Assembly (NCBI GenBank): GCA_000697335.1
Contig: JNEM01013441.1
Location: forward strand, 1-64,000
Direction of reading: 5' to 3'
Length of the DNA stretch: 64,000 nucleotides
Source of the DNA: Conidiobolus incongruus B7586
Taxonomy: Eukaryota; Entomophthoromycota; Entomophthoromycetes; Entomophthorales; Conidiobolaceae
Of this stretch, positions 1 to 12,262 are shown one piece after another (position 1 is the first letter of the stretch; every line of letters starts with the position of its first letter). The notes under the pieces were generated by a model that had not been told where the DNA came from, ran no database searches, and saw nothing but the letters and a program-made list of their open reading frames with translations. The position numbers and the translations under genes were made by a program.

Positions 1-768
1 TATAACAATAGAATATTAATATTATATAGAAGAAAACTTAATATAAGAATAATATAATATAAAATATAATAATATAATAAAAGATTATAAATAAAATTTA
101 ATTAAACCATAAACTAAGATAAATCACTAATATATTAAAATTTATATTAAGTAGTATTAATATACTATAATATTAATAAAATATAGTCTTAATTTTAAAA
201 ATAATATAAAAGATAAAAAGTAATAAAATTTTAAGAAAAAAAAACCAAGTTTATTAAATAAAATAATATTATTTATATAATCAATTTAGCTATAAAAGTA
301 TAAATTATTCATACAATTTATAATTAATTAAAATATATAAAAATATAAATAAGAATGTAAAGAACTAATTTTTTAATATTCTTTATTAATAAATAAATCC
401 TTTTAATTAAATTATTTAATTATTTAAAGCATAAATTTTATAAATATTTCAAATATTATAATTTTAACTATTAATAAAACATATATAGACAAATATATTT
501 ATTTAAATTAAATATTTAATAAAACCTTTAATATTATTTTTACCAATATATTATATATTTTAAAATTTAAAATTTAAAATTTAATTAACCAATAAAAATA
601 TAAAATAGGAATATTGATATTTAATCAAAATATAATAAAATTAATATAATTTCATTTGAATAAATCTTATTAAATATAACTAAAATGCATATATTTTATA
701 ATAAATTATTATAGTTAATAAATTATTAATTTTTTATATAACTTTTTATTATTACTTTATATTTTTAA
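1..768. other. AT-rich spacer
   Basis: No coding region, tRNA or clear repeat is visible. The sequence is almost entirely short A and T runs, ending where the left end of a mariner relic begins. Confidence 0.6.
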
Positions 769-2042
769 TAATAGGAATTTTTTGCAATTAAAAATAAATA
801 AATATTTGAATATATAATATATAAAAAAAAATATATAATATAAATTTAATAGTTTCTTTTAATATTAATAACTTTTTGCTATACTTTTAGCAAACTTCTA
901 ACACTTAAAAAATAGTTCTTTTTATTAAAAACTAAAATTTGATGTTTCACAAACCAATTAAATTTTCCTGTAGAAATTTTCTTTTCTATAAACTAGTTTT
1001 TTAATTGCCTAAAGTAATTATAATTAAATAGGTTATAATCAGGGGAATATACTAGATGTGGTAGTTCTTTCCAGTTATTTTTAATTAGAAAGTTTTTTAC
1101 AGCTTTAGATTTATGTATTTTACAATTATCATGCAAAATAATAGGTTTTCTTAAATTATATTGAGAACACCAATTAGAAATACTTTTATTTAAAAAAGCA
1201 ATATATAGTTTACTATTAATTAAGTTTCCTTCAGGAACTAAATAAGAATAGCATATACTATTATAATCTATTATAATAATTAACATTTACTTATTAACAA
1301 AATGTTTATTTAAAGGGATTTGTGGAGGGGGTTGATTAAGCTTAATCTAGCATCTTGATTTGTGTTTTAGTAAAGGATTATATATAGAGATCTAAGATTC
1401 ATTAATTGTAATTATTTATTGTAAAAGTTTAGGCTTCTAATAATATTTTAATAGGTTTTATTTAACAATAGCTACTCTAGCTTTTTTTTAAACTTTAGTT
1501 AAATTATAAAGTACCTATTTTATATTTTTATTTATGAATTTTAGTTTAAACTTTAAAATATATAAAATACTTATAAAACTAATATTAAAGTGCTTAGATA
1601 ATTCTCTAGCTGAAATAAAAAAGTACTTTTCAATATATTTTTTCACTCTATTTACAATTGAAAGAGTAATAGTTGAAGTTAGTTTTCTAGATTTTAGCAG
1701 GTTTTAAATAGTTTCTCTCCTAGCTTTAAAGTAATTTACTTAGTAATAAATTGTTAATTTAGATAATACTTTATTACTAAAAGCTACTTGTAAATTTTAA
1801 ATAATTTTAGAGGGTTTATGGTTAAGTTTTACTAATACCAAAATAAAAAACTTTTGATGATTACTATTTAGTTTAAGCATGATTAAATTAAACAACTAAT
1901 TTTAAAAAGTTAATTTTTTAATCAAAAAAACTAATATATATATATATTAAAAATATATAATTTTCTATTAACTTTATATATATTTATTTATTTCAAACTA
2001 ATAATATATTTGAAAAATCAGAAATTAAAAAATTTCCCATTA
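769..2042 (-). mobile_element. decayed mariner (Tc1/mariner DD34D) transposon
   Basis: The minus strand holds one uninterrupted frame register from 1880 to 846, 345 codons, exactly the size of a mariner transposase. It keeps the family landmarks: a DES/DETW-like block with INES near 1410, an IID first catalytic region near 1270, the HDN of the second catalytic Asp near 1130, a YSPD block near 1040, and a KV*QKVI C-terminus matching the usual RWQKVI. Thirteen internal stop codons are present and no frameshift. The third catalytic Asp (PSDYHLF in the family) is read as Asn. Candidate terminal repeats TAATAGGAA (769) and TTTCCCATTA (ending 2042) with TA at each edge give about 1.27 kb, typical of mariner. 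It is a dead fossil. All in-frame stops can arise by C-to-T change on one strand (CAA/CAG to TAA/TAG, TGG to TAG). Confidence 0.8.
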
Positions 2043-3669
2043 TTTTAAATTCAAGGTAATAAAATACTTATTAAAATTTTAGTTAGAAAATTTAATTAAA
2101 TTTATATAGTCTAATAAATTAATGTTTTGATTATAAACAAAAGTTATTTAATATATTAGATTTTAATAACATATATTATTATAATTTAGTCTTTAAAAAA
2201 ATCAATAAATAATAAGCTTTATATTATATTTTTGAATATAATTTTATTAAATTAATCTTTTTAATTAAAATTAAAAAATATATAAAATTATAGTTACAGA
2301 AAATATTCCAAATAAAAATAATTAGAAAAAGCTACCAAGTTTAATATATTTATTAGGTTATAATTTAAGTGATTATTATTGCTTTAGGTAATTAAAAAAT
2401 AAACTTATAAAAAAGAAAATATTTGTAAATAAATTTAATTAATTTGTGTAATATTAAATTATAATTTTTATATAATTTATTATTTTTTAAAATTTTAATA
2501 ATTAGCCAAAAATATAATAAAATATTATGAACAATTAAATAGTGTTTTAATTTTATATTATATTTTTATTTTGATTTTTATTTAAAATCTAAAAAGTTTT
2601 ATTTTTCAAAGTTATAACTATAATTATAATTATATTCATGATTTTTGAAATTTTGAAAAAGATTATTTTTGTTAATATATTACAAGTTTAAGAATAGTTT
2701 AAAATACCTATGATATAAACTTTATTAAGAGTTTATTTATAGATAAAATCAAATGATGGAATAAATCATTGTATTCAAATAAATATATTATAAAATTGAT
2801 AAAAGAGTTTATTAAAAGATTTTATTAATCACCCAAAAAATCAAAAATTTAACCAACTAAAAAAATATTCTTACTTAAACCTATAAATTAGATATACATC
2901 TTAAACAAAACTAATGAAAGTATTATTATAAAATACTTTCAGCTACTGTGAATATAATATTTTGAAAATCTTGGGAAAAAAATGAATAAGATATTGGGAA
3001 AATTTCAAAATAAACTCATCTTGTAATGATATGTAAAAAATTTAGATATCGAATTTTTAATATATATATATATATATTTATTTTTTTATTTATTTATATT
3101 AAATTTCAGGGTTTCAAAAATATCAAATCGTTTTACCGGATTTTGTAAACTAGTAATGAAAATATATATCGAAATATATATTTTTTATTAATTATTCTAT
3201 AAAATCACATTAAATTTTAAATAATAATTTTGCTTGATTTTATATTGATCATATTTATAAAAAATATCATTTTACAATATTAATCTAACAATTGAATAAT
3301 TCGTATGGTGATACTTGAATATTTATAAAACTGTATATTGTCATATGACTAAATGGTTAATATAATATAAAATGATATATTTCATAGTTTTTACAATGAT
3401 ATTCATTAGGTGAATTCATTTTAACTATTCATTTATTAAACAAAATAGAAATAATTATATGATACAAATGAAATCGTTTGAATATTATTTACTATGACCA
3501 CTTCCCAATCAAATCAAAAATTATTTATGTTTGTCAACAAGTTTATTTTGAAAATTAAGGCTAATGAGATGTGTTTGAATTTTCAAAACTAAGCATATGA
3601 AATAATCAAATTGAGTGTATATCATTTATAGTTTAACAAATGTCATTATACACATTGTAAATGTAAATA
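2043..3669. other. AT-rich spacer
   Basis: Spacer between the mariner relic and the 3' end of the next gene. A TA microsatellite lies near 3061-3077. No gene is recognised. Confidence 0.5.
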
Positions 3670-4838
3670 TTAAGACAAACGATTACGCTGCTTTGCCAAT
3701 TCTTTAAATAATTTCATCGATTCATCTTCTTGAGCTTGGTATTTGGCAACTTTGGACTGAAGCTCTTCCATTTTCTCTGCTTTGGCTCTTTCCCTCCTTT
3801 CATTGCGCTTCTTTTCAGCTTGTAGACTAAAAAATAATGTATTAATCTTCAATGTTTTGAAAATTATAAAAAACTAAGATTACGCTTTTTGGAAAGAATC
3901 AGTGTCACCCATTAAATCAGCATCATGAAATTCGATTTCTGGACTTGGTTCCTTTTTGTGATAAGCATTAATCATTTTCTTTTTTTCAAGCATTGCTTCT
4001 CTAATCAAAGTTAATTAAAATAAATAATTTAATTAAATTAAATATATTTACTTTCCAACCGGTTTAGGTACTAACTCCTCCATAACCATTTCATGATGCT
4101 TTTTCAATCGTTTATCGGCACTTTTAGAATATTTTGATTCAAATTTTGGCTCACCTATCTCTTTGTTAATAAACTTTGGGATAAAAAATACCTAATCATA
4201 GAATATTACCAATTCGTTCTCTCTTGACTGAACTAAGATCTATATTTTAAACTTAATAAAATTTAAATTAATATAACAAATAAGGATATACTATGATCAT
4301 TATCAATTTTTGTATCTAATTTTTCATCCTTATCTTTATCAACTTTGTTCGTTTCATTATGAACTAAACTTTTAACTCTATCAAGTTCTACCTCATTCTA
4401 TTAAAGTTAAATTAATAAATATAATATATTAAAATAACAATTTATACAATATTTTTAGTAAAATTCCATTTATATCTAGTATTGTTGTTGGAATCCAAAT
4501 CTTTAAAATTATCTTCGTTATAATATTTATCTTTTATATAAAATTATTAATTAAATAATAATATTAAATATTTAATTACATACCATCTAATTCACCATAA
4601 TTCCATTTTTTAATAAATTTATCAAAATATTCTCTCTGTTCGTAACTTTTCAATTCGTCAAAATAAATATGATATCGTTTCTTTAACCAATAACGAAATT
4701 CGGTACTTTTGTTAAAGTAATCGGATTGAGAAATTCCTTTGAGATTGTATTAATATGTGTTAATATATGACCTAATTATAATTTACTTTCAATATGATTA
4801 GGTTTTACTTTATTAGAATTACTTTTTGAATCACCCAT
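3670..4838 (-). CDS. conserved coiled-coil protein of unknown function (8 exons)
   Basis: Exons (minus, 5' to 3'): 4787-4838, 4584-4736, 4448-4530, 4292-4397, 4210-4239, 4052-4154, 3884-4000, 3670-3826; 801 nt, 266 aa. All seven introns are GT-AG, about 50-57 nt, and the frame closes exactly. An N-terminal block FRYWLKKRYHIYFDEL..KFIKKWNYGEL is followed by a YKWNF motif; the middle has RERIGEPKFESKYSKSADK and ELVPKPVGKEAMLEKKK, then DADLMGDTDSFQKA; the C-terminus is a highly charged coiled coil ending in KLFKELAKQRNRLS. The same succession of motifs (KWxxGxL, a LPKxxGREAMLEKK-like block, DLMG, and a MFKxLAKxRF-like tail) is familiar from an uncharacterised eukaryotic family, but I cannot name a function. 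High Lys/Arg suggests a nuclear, possibly RNA-associated protein (inference). Confidence 0.75.
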
Positions 4839-5165
4839 TGTTATTAATTGTAATTTTGCATGTATGAAATCCTAGGGACTGTAAATTTAATTGAGCATTT
4901 AATTAAATAAAGTTTATGGGACTTGGAAAATTATTTATGAACCTGAAATAATTTCAATGTGGAATTGATGTTGAATAGATTTTGAACAAAATATTTATTT
5001 TAAAATCGAATAAATCATAATTAACAATGCTAATATAATAATCATCAAAAATCTAAGTGATAAAATGAATAAACATATTTAATTAAGGATATATTATTGA
5101 ACTCAATATATTAATTGAAATAATAATTTATTAAAAATGGCAAAATTTGATAAAAAATCAAAAAA

Positions 5166-8100
5166 TTATTGTTTAGTATTCATAACAACGGTAATACCTG
5201 TTTGAGCTTCGGTAGAAGGCTTGCTAGCTAAAGATTCGTCCAGAGTAGAAGCGATGGAGATTTCTTCACTTCCTTTAATCAAAGATTGGATAAGTTGCTT
5301 TTGCTCGGTCAAAAGTTTCAAAGAAGCATCATTGGCGACGATAGTTAAGAGAGCACCTTTAAGAACATTGTTATCGGCCATAAGTGATCTTGAAGCTTTG
5401 ACAACATTGTAAGCAATATCGAATTCGGCTTCAGTTTCGGCACTGGCAAAGAGTTCATTGGCAAGAGGGTACTTGGCAATACAGATGGATTCAGCCTTAG
5501 TTTCCTTGATGTGAGGAAGTCTCTGCCACAATTCTTCAGTTAAGAAAGGCATGAAGGGGTGGAGAAGTCTCAAACCGTTATCCAAGCAGATGTATAAGGT
5601 TTCTTGAATAGATTGACGAGCTGAAGCAGCTTCGGCAGAGGTATCAGCGAGAACAGGCTTCATGGCTTCCAAGAAGACGTCACAGAGTTCATATAACCAG
5701 AAGTTATAGACAGCGTTGGTAGCATTCATGAAGTTACGTTCAGAGAGAGCTTGGTTGGTTTCAATGACAGCTTGGTTCAATTTGTGGAGGATCCATTTTT
5801 CAACCAAAGATTCCTTACCAGTAGGATTGGCATTGGCACGAGGAGTGAAGTTGGAATCTAACTTCAATAAAGCAAAACGGGTAGCATTCCAGAGCTTGTT
5901 ACAGAATTTACGGTAACCGTGAACACGTTGAATATCCAAGTTAATATCGCGACCACCAGAAGTGTAGGCACAGAGAGCGAAACGGAGGGCATCAGTACCA
6001 CATTCGGGGATACCCTTGGGGAAGTCAGCCTTTTGACCTTTGGTAGCTTTTTCAATTTCTCTAGGGTCCAAGTTTCCTAAAGTCAATTTGTGATGAAGTT
6101 CTTCAAGGGTGATACCTTCAATGACATCAACGGGATCAATGACATTTCCTAAAGACTTACTCATCTTACGACCATGAGCATCACGAATCATAGCATGACA
6201 GAAGACTTCAGAGAAAGGAATCTTGCCGGTTAACTTGATACCTAACATGACCATTCTAGCAACCCAGAAGAATAAAATATCCCAACCAGTTTCCAAAAGA
6301 GAAGTAGGGTAGAATTTTTCGAAATCGGGAGTCTTTTCGGGCCATCCAAGAATAGAGAAAGGCCACAAACCAGAACTGAACCAAGTATCGAGGACATCTT
6401 CATCTTGTTCCAAGGTGAAGGTTTTACCAGCAAATTTGGCTTCAGCTTTAGATCTGGCTTCTTCTTCGGTTCTGCCAGAAATCCAAAATTCACCATCATC
6501 TTTATTTTGATCTTGTCCTTCGATATTGACGAAGTAGACAGGGCAACGGTGGCCCCACCATAATTGACGAGAGATACACCAGTCTTGAATGTTTTCGAGC
6601 CACTTGAACCATTGTCTTTCAGAAAGTTTGGGAGAAATGCTGATTTCACCAGATTCGACAGCCTTGATAGCATCACCAGCCAAAGCCTTACAGTTGACCC
6701 ACCATTGGGGCTTGAGAACGGGTTCAATGATATCATTAGACTTAGAGCAGAGAGGGACAGTCATTGGGTTATCCTTAGATTCGATGTAGAGACCCAAGGC
6801 CTTGAGATCTTCAATGATCTTGTTACGGACATGGAAACGCTTCATACCTTGGTAAGGAGCACCATTTTCATTGAAAGTACCATCATCGTTCAAAATGTTG
6901 ATGAAGGGGAGGTTATGACGCTTACCAACTTCATAATCGTTAAAGTCATGAGCAGGAGTAATCTTGACAGCACCAGTACCAAAGGCCATATCAACAGCGA
7001 TATCGTCCAAGACAATGGGAATTCTTCTCTTATTGAAAGGATGGATGACATATTTACCATGAAGATGAGTGTAGCGTTCATCCTTAGGATGAATAGCAAT
7101 AGCAGTATCACCAAGCATAGTTTCAATACGAGTAGTGGCAACAATAATCTTTTCATCGGAATCTTCAACAGGATAAGCAAAAGAGTGGATGACACCAAAT
7201 TCGAATTGTTCTTTGGGATCATAACCAGGAACAGATAAGAGGGTTCTACCAGTCAATTCCTTGTTTTCGACTTCCAAGTTGGATAAGGTGGTATTAAGCT
7301 TAACACACCAGTTGACTAATCTGTTGGAACGGTAGATAATACCTTCTTCGTGTAATCTGACGAAACATTCAACGACAGCCTTGCTCAAAGATTCATCCAT
7401 GGTGAATCTAGCTCTATCCCAATCGTAAGAGCCACCGAGTCTCTTCAATTGAGAGTAAATTCTATCACCATATTCTTTTTTCCATTCCCAAACCTTTTCA
7501 ATGAACTTTTCACGACCAAGATCATGTCTAGTTTGTTGACCATTCTTCCACAAAGTCTTTTCAACGACGGATTGAGTAGAAAGACCAGCATGGTCACAAC
7601 CAGGGTTAAATAAAACGGTCTTACCCAACATACGGTTCCAACGAACCAAAGTATCTTGAATGGCAACAGTTAAACCGTGTCCAATGTGTAAGGAACCAGT
7701 AATGTTTGGAGGGGGAGCAGGAACAACGAAAACACCTTCAGGGGAGATATTTCCTTTTTCGTCCAAATTAGGGCTGAAGAATTTTTGCTTGACCCACCAT
7801 GAATACCAAGCGGATTCAACATATTTGGGATTGTAACTTGAAGGGAATTCACCGGTGGTATCTAATCATTGTAGTTATTATTAAATTAAAGAAGAAAATT
7901 TAATTTTAATAAAATTACTTTTCTTTTCACCTTCAGGAGTAGTATCAACATATTCAGCTTCATGAGCCTTGGCTTCCTTTTGCTTCTTTTCAGCTTTTTT
8001 ACTGGGACCCTGAAATTAAAAATTAATGTTAGGAATTTCTAAATATTTAAATAAAATAATTACTTGAGCTTGTTTAGCAGCTTGAGCAGCCTTCTTAGCA

Positions 8101-8264
8101 GCGAATTTGGCCAATTTTTCTTCTTGAGCCTTCTTCTTAGCTTCTAATTTAGCCAAACGCTTAGCTTCTTTTTCGGGATCGACGGGGGCAGCATTAGCTT
8201 TGGGGTCTAATTGGACATTTTCCAACTTTTGATTGAGTTGATCAATTTGCTCTGGATTAGACAT
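5166..8264 (-). CDS. VAS1: valyl-tRNA synthetase (3 exons)
   Basis: Class Ia synthetase that charges tRNA-Val and edits threonine/2-aminobutyrate. Exons: 8064-8264, 7919-8009, 5166-7861; 2988 nt, 995 aa, both introns GT-AG (about 54-57 nt). HIGH signature HIGH at residues 156-159 inside PPPNITGSLHIGH; KMSKS at about 662-666 (GRKMSKSLGNV); the CP1 editing domain lies between. The C-terminal part has the anticodon-binding helical domain and a short coiled coil. The first about 100 residues are a Lys/Ala/Glu-rich helix like the N-terminal extension of eukaryotic cytosolic ValRS. Fungi generally use one gene for cytosolic and mitochondrial enzyme, with the mitochondrial form made from an upstream start; I see no clear presequence here. 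Start chosen as the first ATG of exon 1. Its stop lies 327 bp upstream of the start of the preceding gene. Confidence 0.97.
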
Positions 8265-11200
8265 GGTTTAAAATATCAATTTTATCTTATCTAAATTATT
8301 GGCATTAGATTTCAGATCAAAATAGATTTTTACATTTAAGATGATTAACCCTATTGATTTAATTTTTTGAAATTATATATAATTAATTATATAGGATTAT
8401 AAAAGCTTACAAAATGAAATTGATAAAAGATGATATGATCTATCAATTTAAACTGAAATTATCAATTTAAATAATTTAATTCAATACTTTAAACTATGGG
8501 ATAAATTTTATATTCTGAATACTCTATTCTAGATCATTGAATTTTTGATTAAGTATTAGATTCTCAGCAAATGTCAAACTTTAAAACAGGTAGAAAAATT
8601 TCAAAAATAGTATTAATGACAAAATTCTAGTCTAATTTACTAAAATACTCATCAAAAAAATTTGGAAATAATATTGTCATTACTCGATTAGGAAATGAGA
8701 ATGTCGATTTATCATTTTTTATCCAGATTTTTAACAATTAAGGATACCAATCAACATATAATGATTATCAATTTTATTATTAATTTTTAACATTGAATAT
8801 GTTTATTTTAGTGTTCTTTTGATTAAAGCTTTATTATAATGACTTTTCAGATTAACTAGCATTTATTTAATAAATTGCAAAAATATCTCAATCATTTAGT
8901 TAATAAACACTAGAAAAATAACATTTATATAACAATCAACAAATGAATATTACTAATATACATTGAGAGATAGATATATTAGAAAAATGTACAGTATCAA
9001 TTGGAGAATAACCCATTTCTTTACCGACCATGATCCAGGACTTCAGTTCTCGAAATATTAATAAAAAATTCAAATAATTAGATCATTAGATAAAAATATT
9101 ATTTGTATATATTATATCAATTAGACAACAATTGGCATTGGTTAATAGTTACAAAATGTATAATATAAATTAATAAGAAACTCCAATTACTTTTATAATT
9201 CCAGATCTCAAGTTGGATAATATAAAATTAAAATATATAACAATTTTTCTTCTGTAAATTGATTAAATTTCGCATATTAACTCCTTCAATGAATTGATTG
9301 AATATTCATTAGAATTGTAAAATTTCAAATTTTAACCAATAATGACTTTATATATTAGTGTTAAATAAGTTTTAAACAATATTTAAACTTGAATTTTAAT
9401 ATTATTGTATTTTTAGTTGTCATAATCTGGATAGTAAAATTTTGTCTGGTGAAACACCAAATCTATTATTAGTAAAACGATTGAATTATTGGTTGCTCAT
9501 ATTTGAATTTTGATATACTAGTAATATTTAATAATAAAATTTACTTAAATCTTGTATAAAATTTTTCAAATACCTATATATTACTATAATACTTTTTTCA
9601 TTTTATTAAATTTATGTTAATTTAATATATATTTCTGTATTTCAATCTTTAAATTTTCAAATATATATTAATATTAAAAGTATAAATTAAATCTTGTGTA
9701 TTATATATAAAAGTATTATCAAGTGATATAATATCAATACGCATTTACATGTAACAAATATTAGATGAACAGCATATTTGAAATAAAATCAAATCAATAA
9801 TATATATATTAATTAGCCAATATTTAATCTTAAATATATAAAATTTCATAAATTTCAAACATTTATTTTCGAATGATATTTTGGTGCAATTATAAAGAAT
9901 ATTTATATATTTTTTTAATATTTTAAAACAATATAATAATAAAACAACATTAGAAAATCTTGAATATTTTTTATTAAATTTTGAATATATTATAATATAT
10001 ATATTGATTGTATATTTAAAATTTTGAATATATCAAACCTAATGAGTATTTCATTTATTAAAGTTTTTTTGTAAATATATAAGTTAGTAATAATATAATC
10101 ATCTTTAATAATAATTGAATATTATTTATTATATATTAGACCATACTCTTAATTAGTATATGATTAAGATTATAATATTAATGATATTATAAAAGTTATA
10201 TAAAACTTAAATTACTCCTTAATAAACGGAATTGACTTTATGTTGAAACAAGTGATAAGAATTTGAAGATAACAAATAATAATTGTTAATAAAATATATA
10301 TGCTATTTTAAATTAGAAAAAAATTAAGAATTGCTACTTTAGACTTGTGATAATTTAGATTTAAATAATCTTTTAGTTGAATATAATTTATTGAGTTTCA
10401 AATAAACGAAGCTTTATTCAAATATGGTTATAATAGCAATGTGATATAACTATGATATAAATTGATCAATAGTCTTTTATGTCCAAAATTTAGAGAATAA
10501 TTTCAAAATAATTTAGTTTCCTTTTTTGTTTTAAAGTGAATATTTAATCGATATACTGTTTTTTATGCTTGATAGATGATTATTCAATAAATACTTAACC
10601 CTGTATAAGTTTAGAATGGCTGAAATCTTATAATAAAATGAACATTAGTTTGAATTGAAACTAATAACTAGTAGATTAATTCTATAGTAGGATATTATTT
10701 CATAAAATTTTAAGCATAGAAATTAACTATTAGTTAAGTAATTGAAATAAATACAGCTTCTTGTTAAGGTGTTAAATTTGATACATAAATTTTGTAAAAA
10801 ATGTCATCATTAATATTATATTAAAAATATTTTATAAGTTGAAATTTCAAAATTTTCTTTAATATTAATTAACCCTTATCGATGTATATACAGATTTATT
10901 ATCCAACTATAAAATAATATCTGAAGGTTTGAATATAATTAGTATAGTTGATAAGTATGGATATATAGAATTACTCCATTATGTTGTCATGTAAGAAAGT
11001 AATATTTTATTAATCAAAATACAATTTTTCATGATTGATTATAAATTTATTTTTTAACATTCTAATAATCAATCTAAATAAATATTTAATAAACCTTGAA
11101 AATAATTCAAAATTCAAATAACTGTTATGTATCACAATTGTCTAATTAATATCAAGTCATAATGAACCCAAGTCTAAAAGTTTCTTTTAGCAACAATTAA

Positions 11201-11454
11201 TTTGAAAACTTTTGAAATCGTAATTTTAAAACTTATAATCCCAAATCCGAATATCAATCAATTTCCATTATAATCTGAAACGTATTCCAGCCCCAATTAT
11301 TTGTACTTTAAGAAGTTTAAATAAATTATTAATTGATATAAATAGGGATACACAAATATCCAATAAATTTAAACTGGTTCCTGAATTATATTTATAAAAT
11401 AATTTTTTTATAAAATTATGTTTACTCTTTTTTCTTTTAATAATTTTGATAAAG
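8265..11454. other. AT-rich spacer, 3.2 kb
   Basis: Holds the 5' region of the valyl-tRNA synthetase gene on the left and of the copper transporter gene on the right. I see no other gene, tRNA, or recognisable transposon in it; short AT microsatellites only. Confidence 0.5.
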
Positions 11455-12059
11455 ATGAATAATCAGAATATGGATATAAGTAAATAATGGAATCGGTTGA
11501 AATAATGAATCAATACTAATATTTGAAATATAGCGTTATTTGGGATTATTCAATTAGATACTACTATAAAATGGATAATTACCATAATTATCATCAGCTT
11601 GACTTCTGTAGGAGAAAGATTATTAAGTTTAGTCTTAGACAGATTTCATTATAGGTACTGATATTATTAAACATTAAACATTATACATTAATACTTATAT
11701 TTTTTTTTCTAGTAAAAGTTTTCAATCAAAAGAATATCTATTTAAAATGCTATTATTTGGTTTAACTACCCTAATTCGATATTTATTAATGTTAGCAGTT
11801 ATGAATTATTCTTTTATTTTAATTACTACAACGGTAACTATAAATTATATAGTGTTATGTTTTGTTAATTAATATCTGGTAAAGGTTGTGTCTTTGACAA
11901 TTGGCCAAACTATTTCAGAAATTTTAAAAAATAGGTTAGTATTTATATATGGGTATATTATTATATTTTGGTTTTAATAAGGTGTTTAGATGGGGTAATA
12001 CAACTCAAATTGACGAAGGAGATGCTGAATTACCTTTAAATGAATCATTTAATAAGTAA
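11455..12059 (+). CDS. Ctr-family copper transporter (5 exons)
   Basis: Small membrane protein assembled from exons 11455-11479, 11534-11654, 11713-11833, 11885-11934, 11990-12059: 387 nt, 128 aa, all four introns GT-AG (51-58 nt) and in frame. Three membrane segments: TM1 KWIITIIIISLTSVGERLL, TM2 RYLLMLAVMNYSFILI, TM3 VVSLTIGQTISEIL. TM2 carries the MxxxM copper-relay signature (MLAVM) that defines Ctr transporters; TM3 has GxxxS where GxxxG packing is usual. Ctr proteins import Cu(I) as trimers at the plasma membrane or vacuole. The N-terminus is short and has only two Met, without a Met-rich ectodomain, and no C-terminal HCH; this resembles small vacuolar (Ctr2/Ctr6-like) or divergent members. 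Convergent with the metaxin gene, 203 bp apart. No exon exceeds 41 codons, so an ORF search misses it. Confidence 0.75.
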
Positions 12060-12262
12060 ATTATCATTTCACAAATAAAAAATCAAAATAATTTTGCAAT
12101 AATCAAGCTATCTATCATATCATAAAGAATAATTTATATAGTCAATTGGTCAACTTAATAACAACCAATAAATTATGAACAAATTAATAAATATTTAATC
12201 AATTATAAGCAATACAATAATATGATAACAAATTGTGTAACTTTAATATATTTATTAAATAA

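Noticed and set aside
846-1880. Reassigned stop codons (TAG/TAA as Trp/Gln) as an explanation of the stops in the mariner frame
   Set aside because: Host genes here use normal stops and TGG for Trp, and a standard tRNA-Trp(CCA) is present; decay is simpler.
4192-4209. An 18-nt GT-AG interval as an intron in the coiled-coil gene
   Set aside because: Too short to splice; a 55-nt intron (4155-4209) using the same donor keeps the frame and restores RERIGEPKF.
6564-7238. Long plus-strand open frame of 224 codons
   Set aside because: It lies antisense within the conserved valyl-tRNA synthetase exon and has no family motif; a coding shadow.
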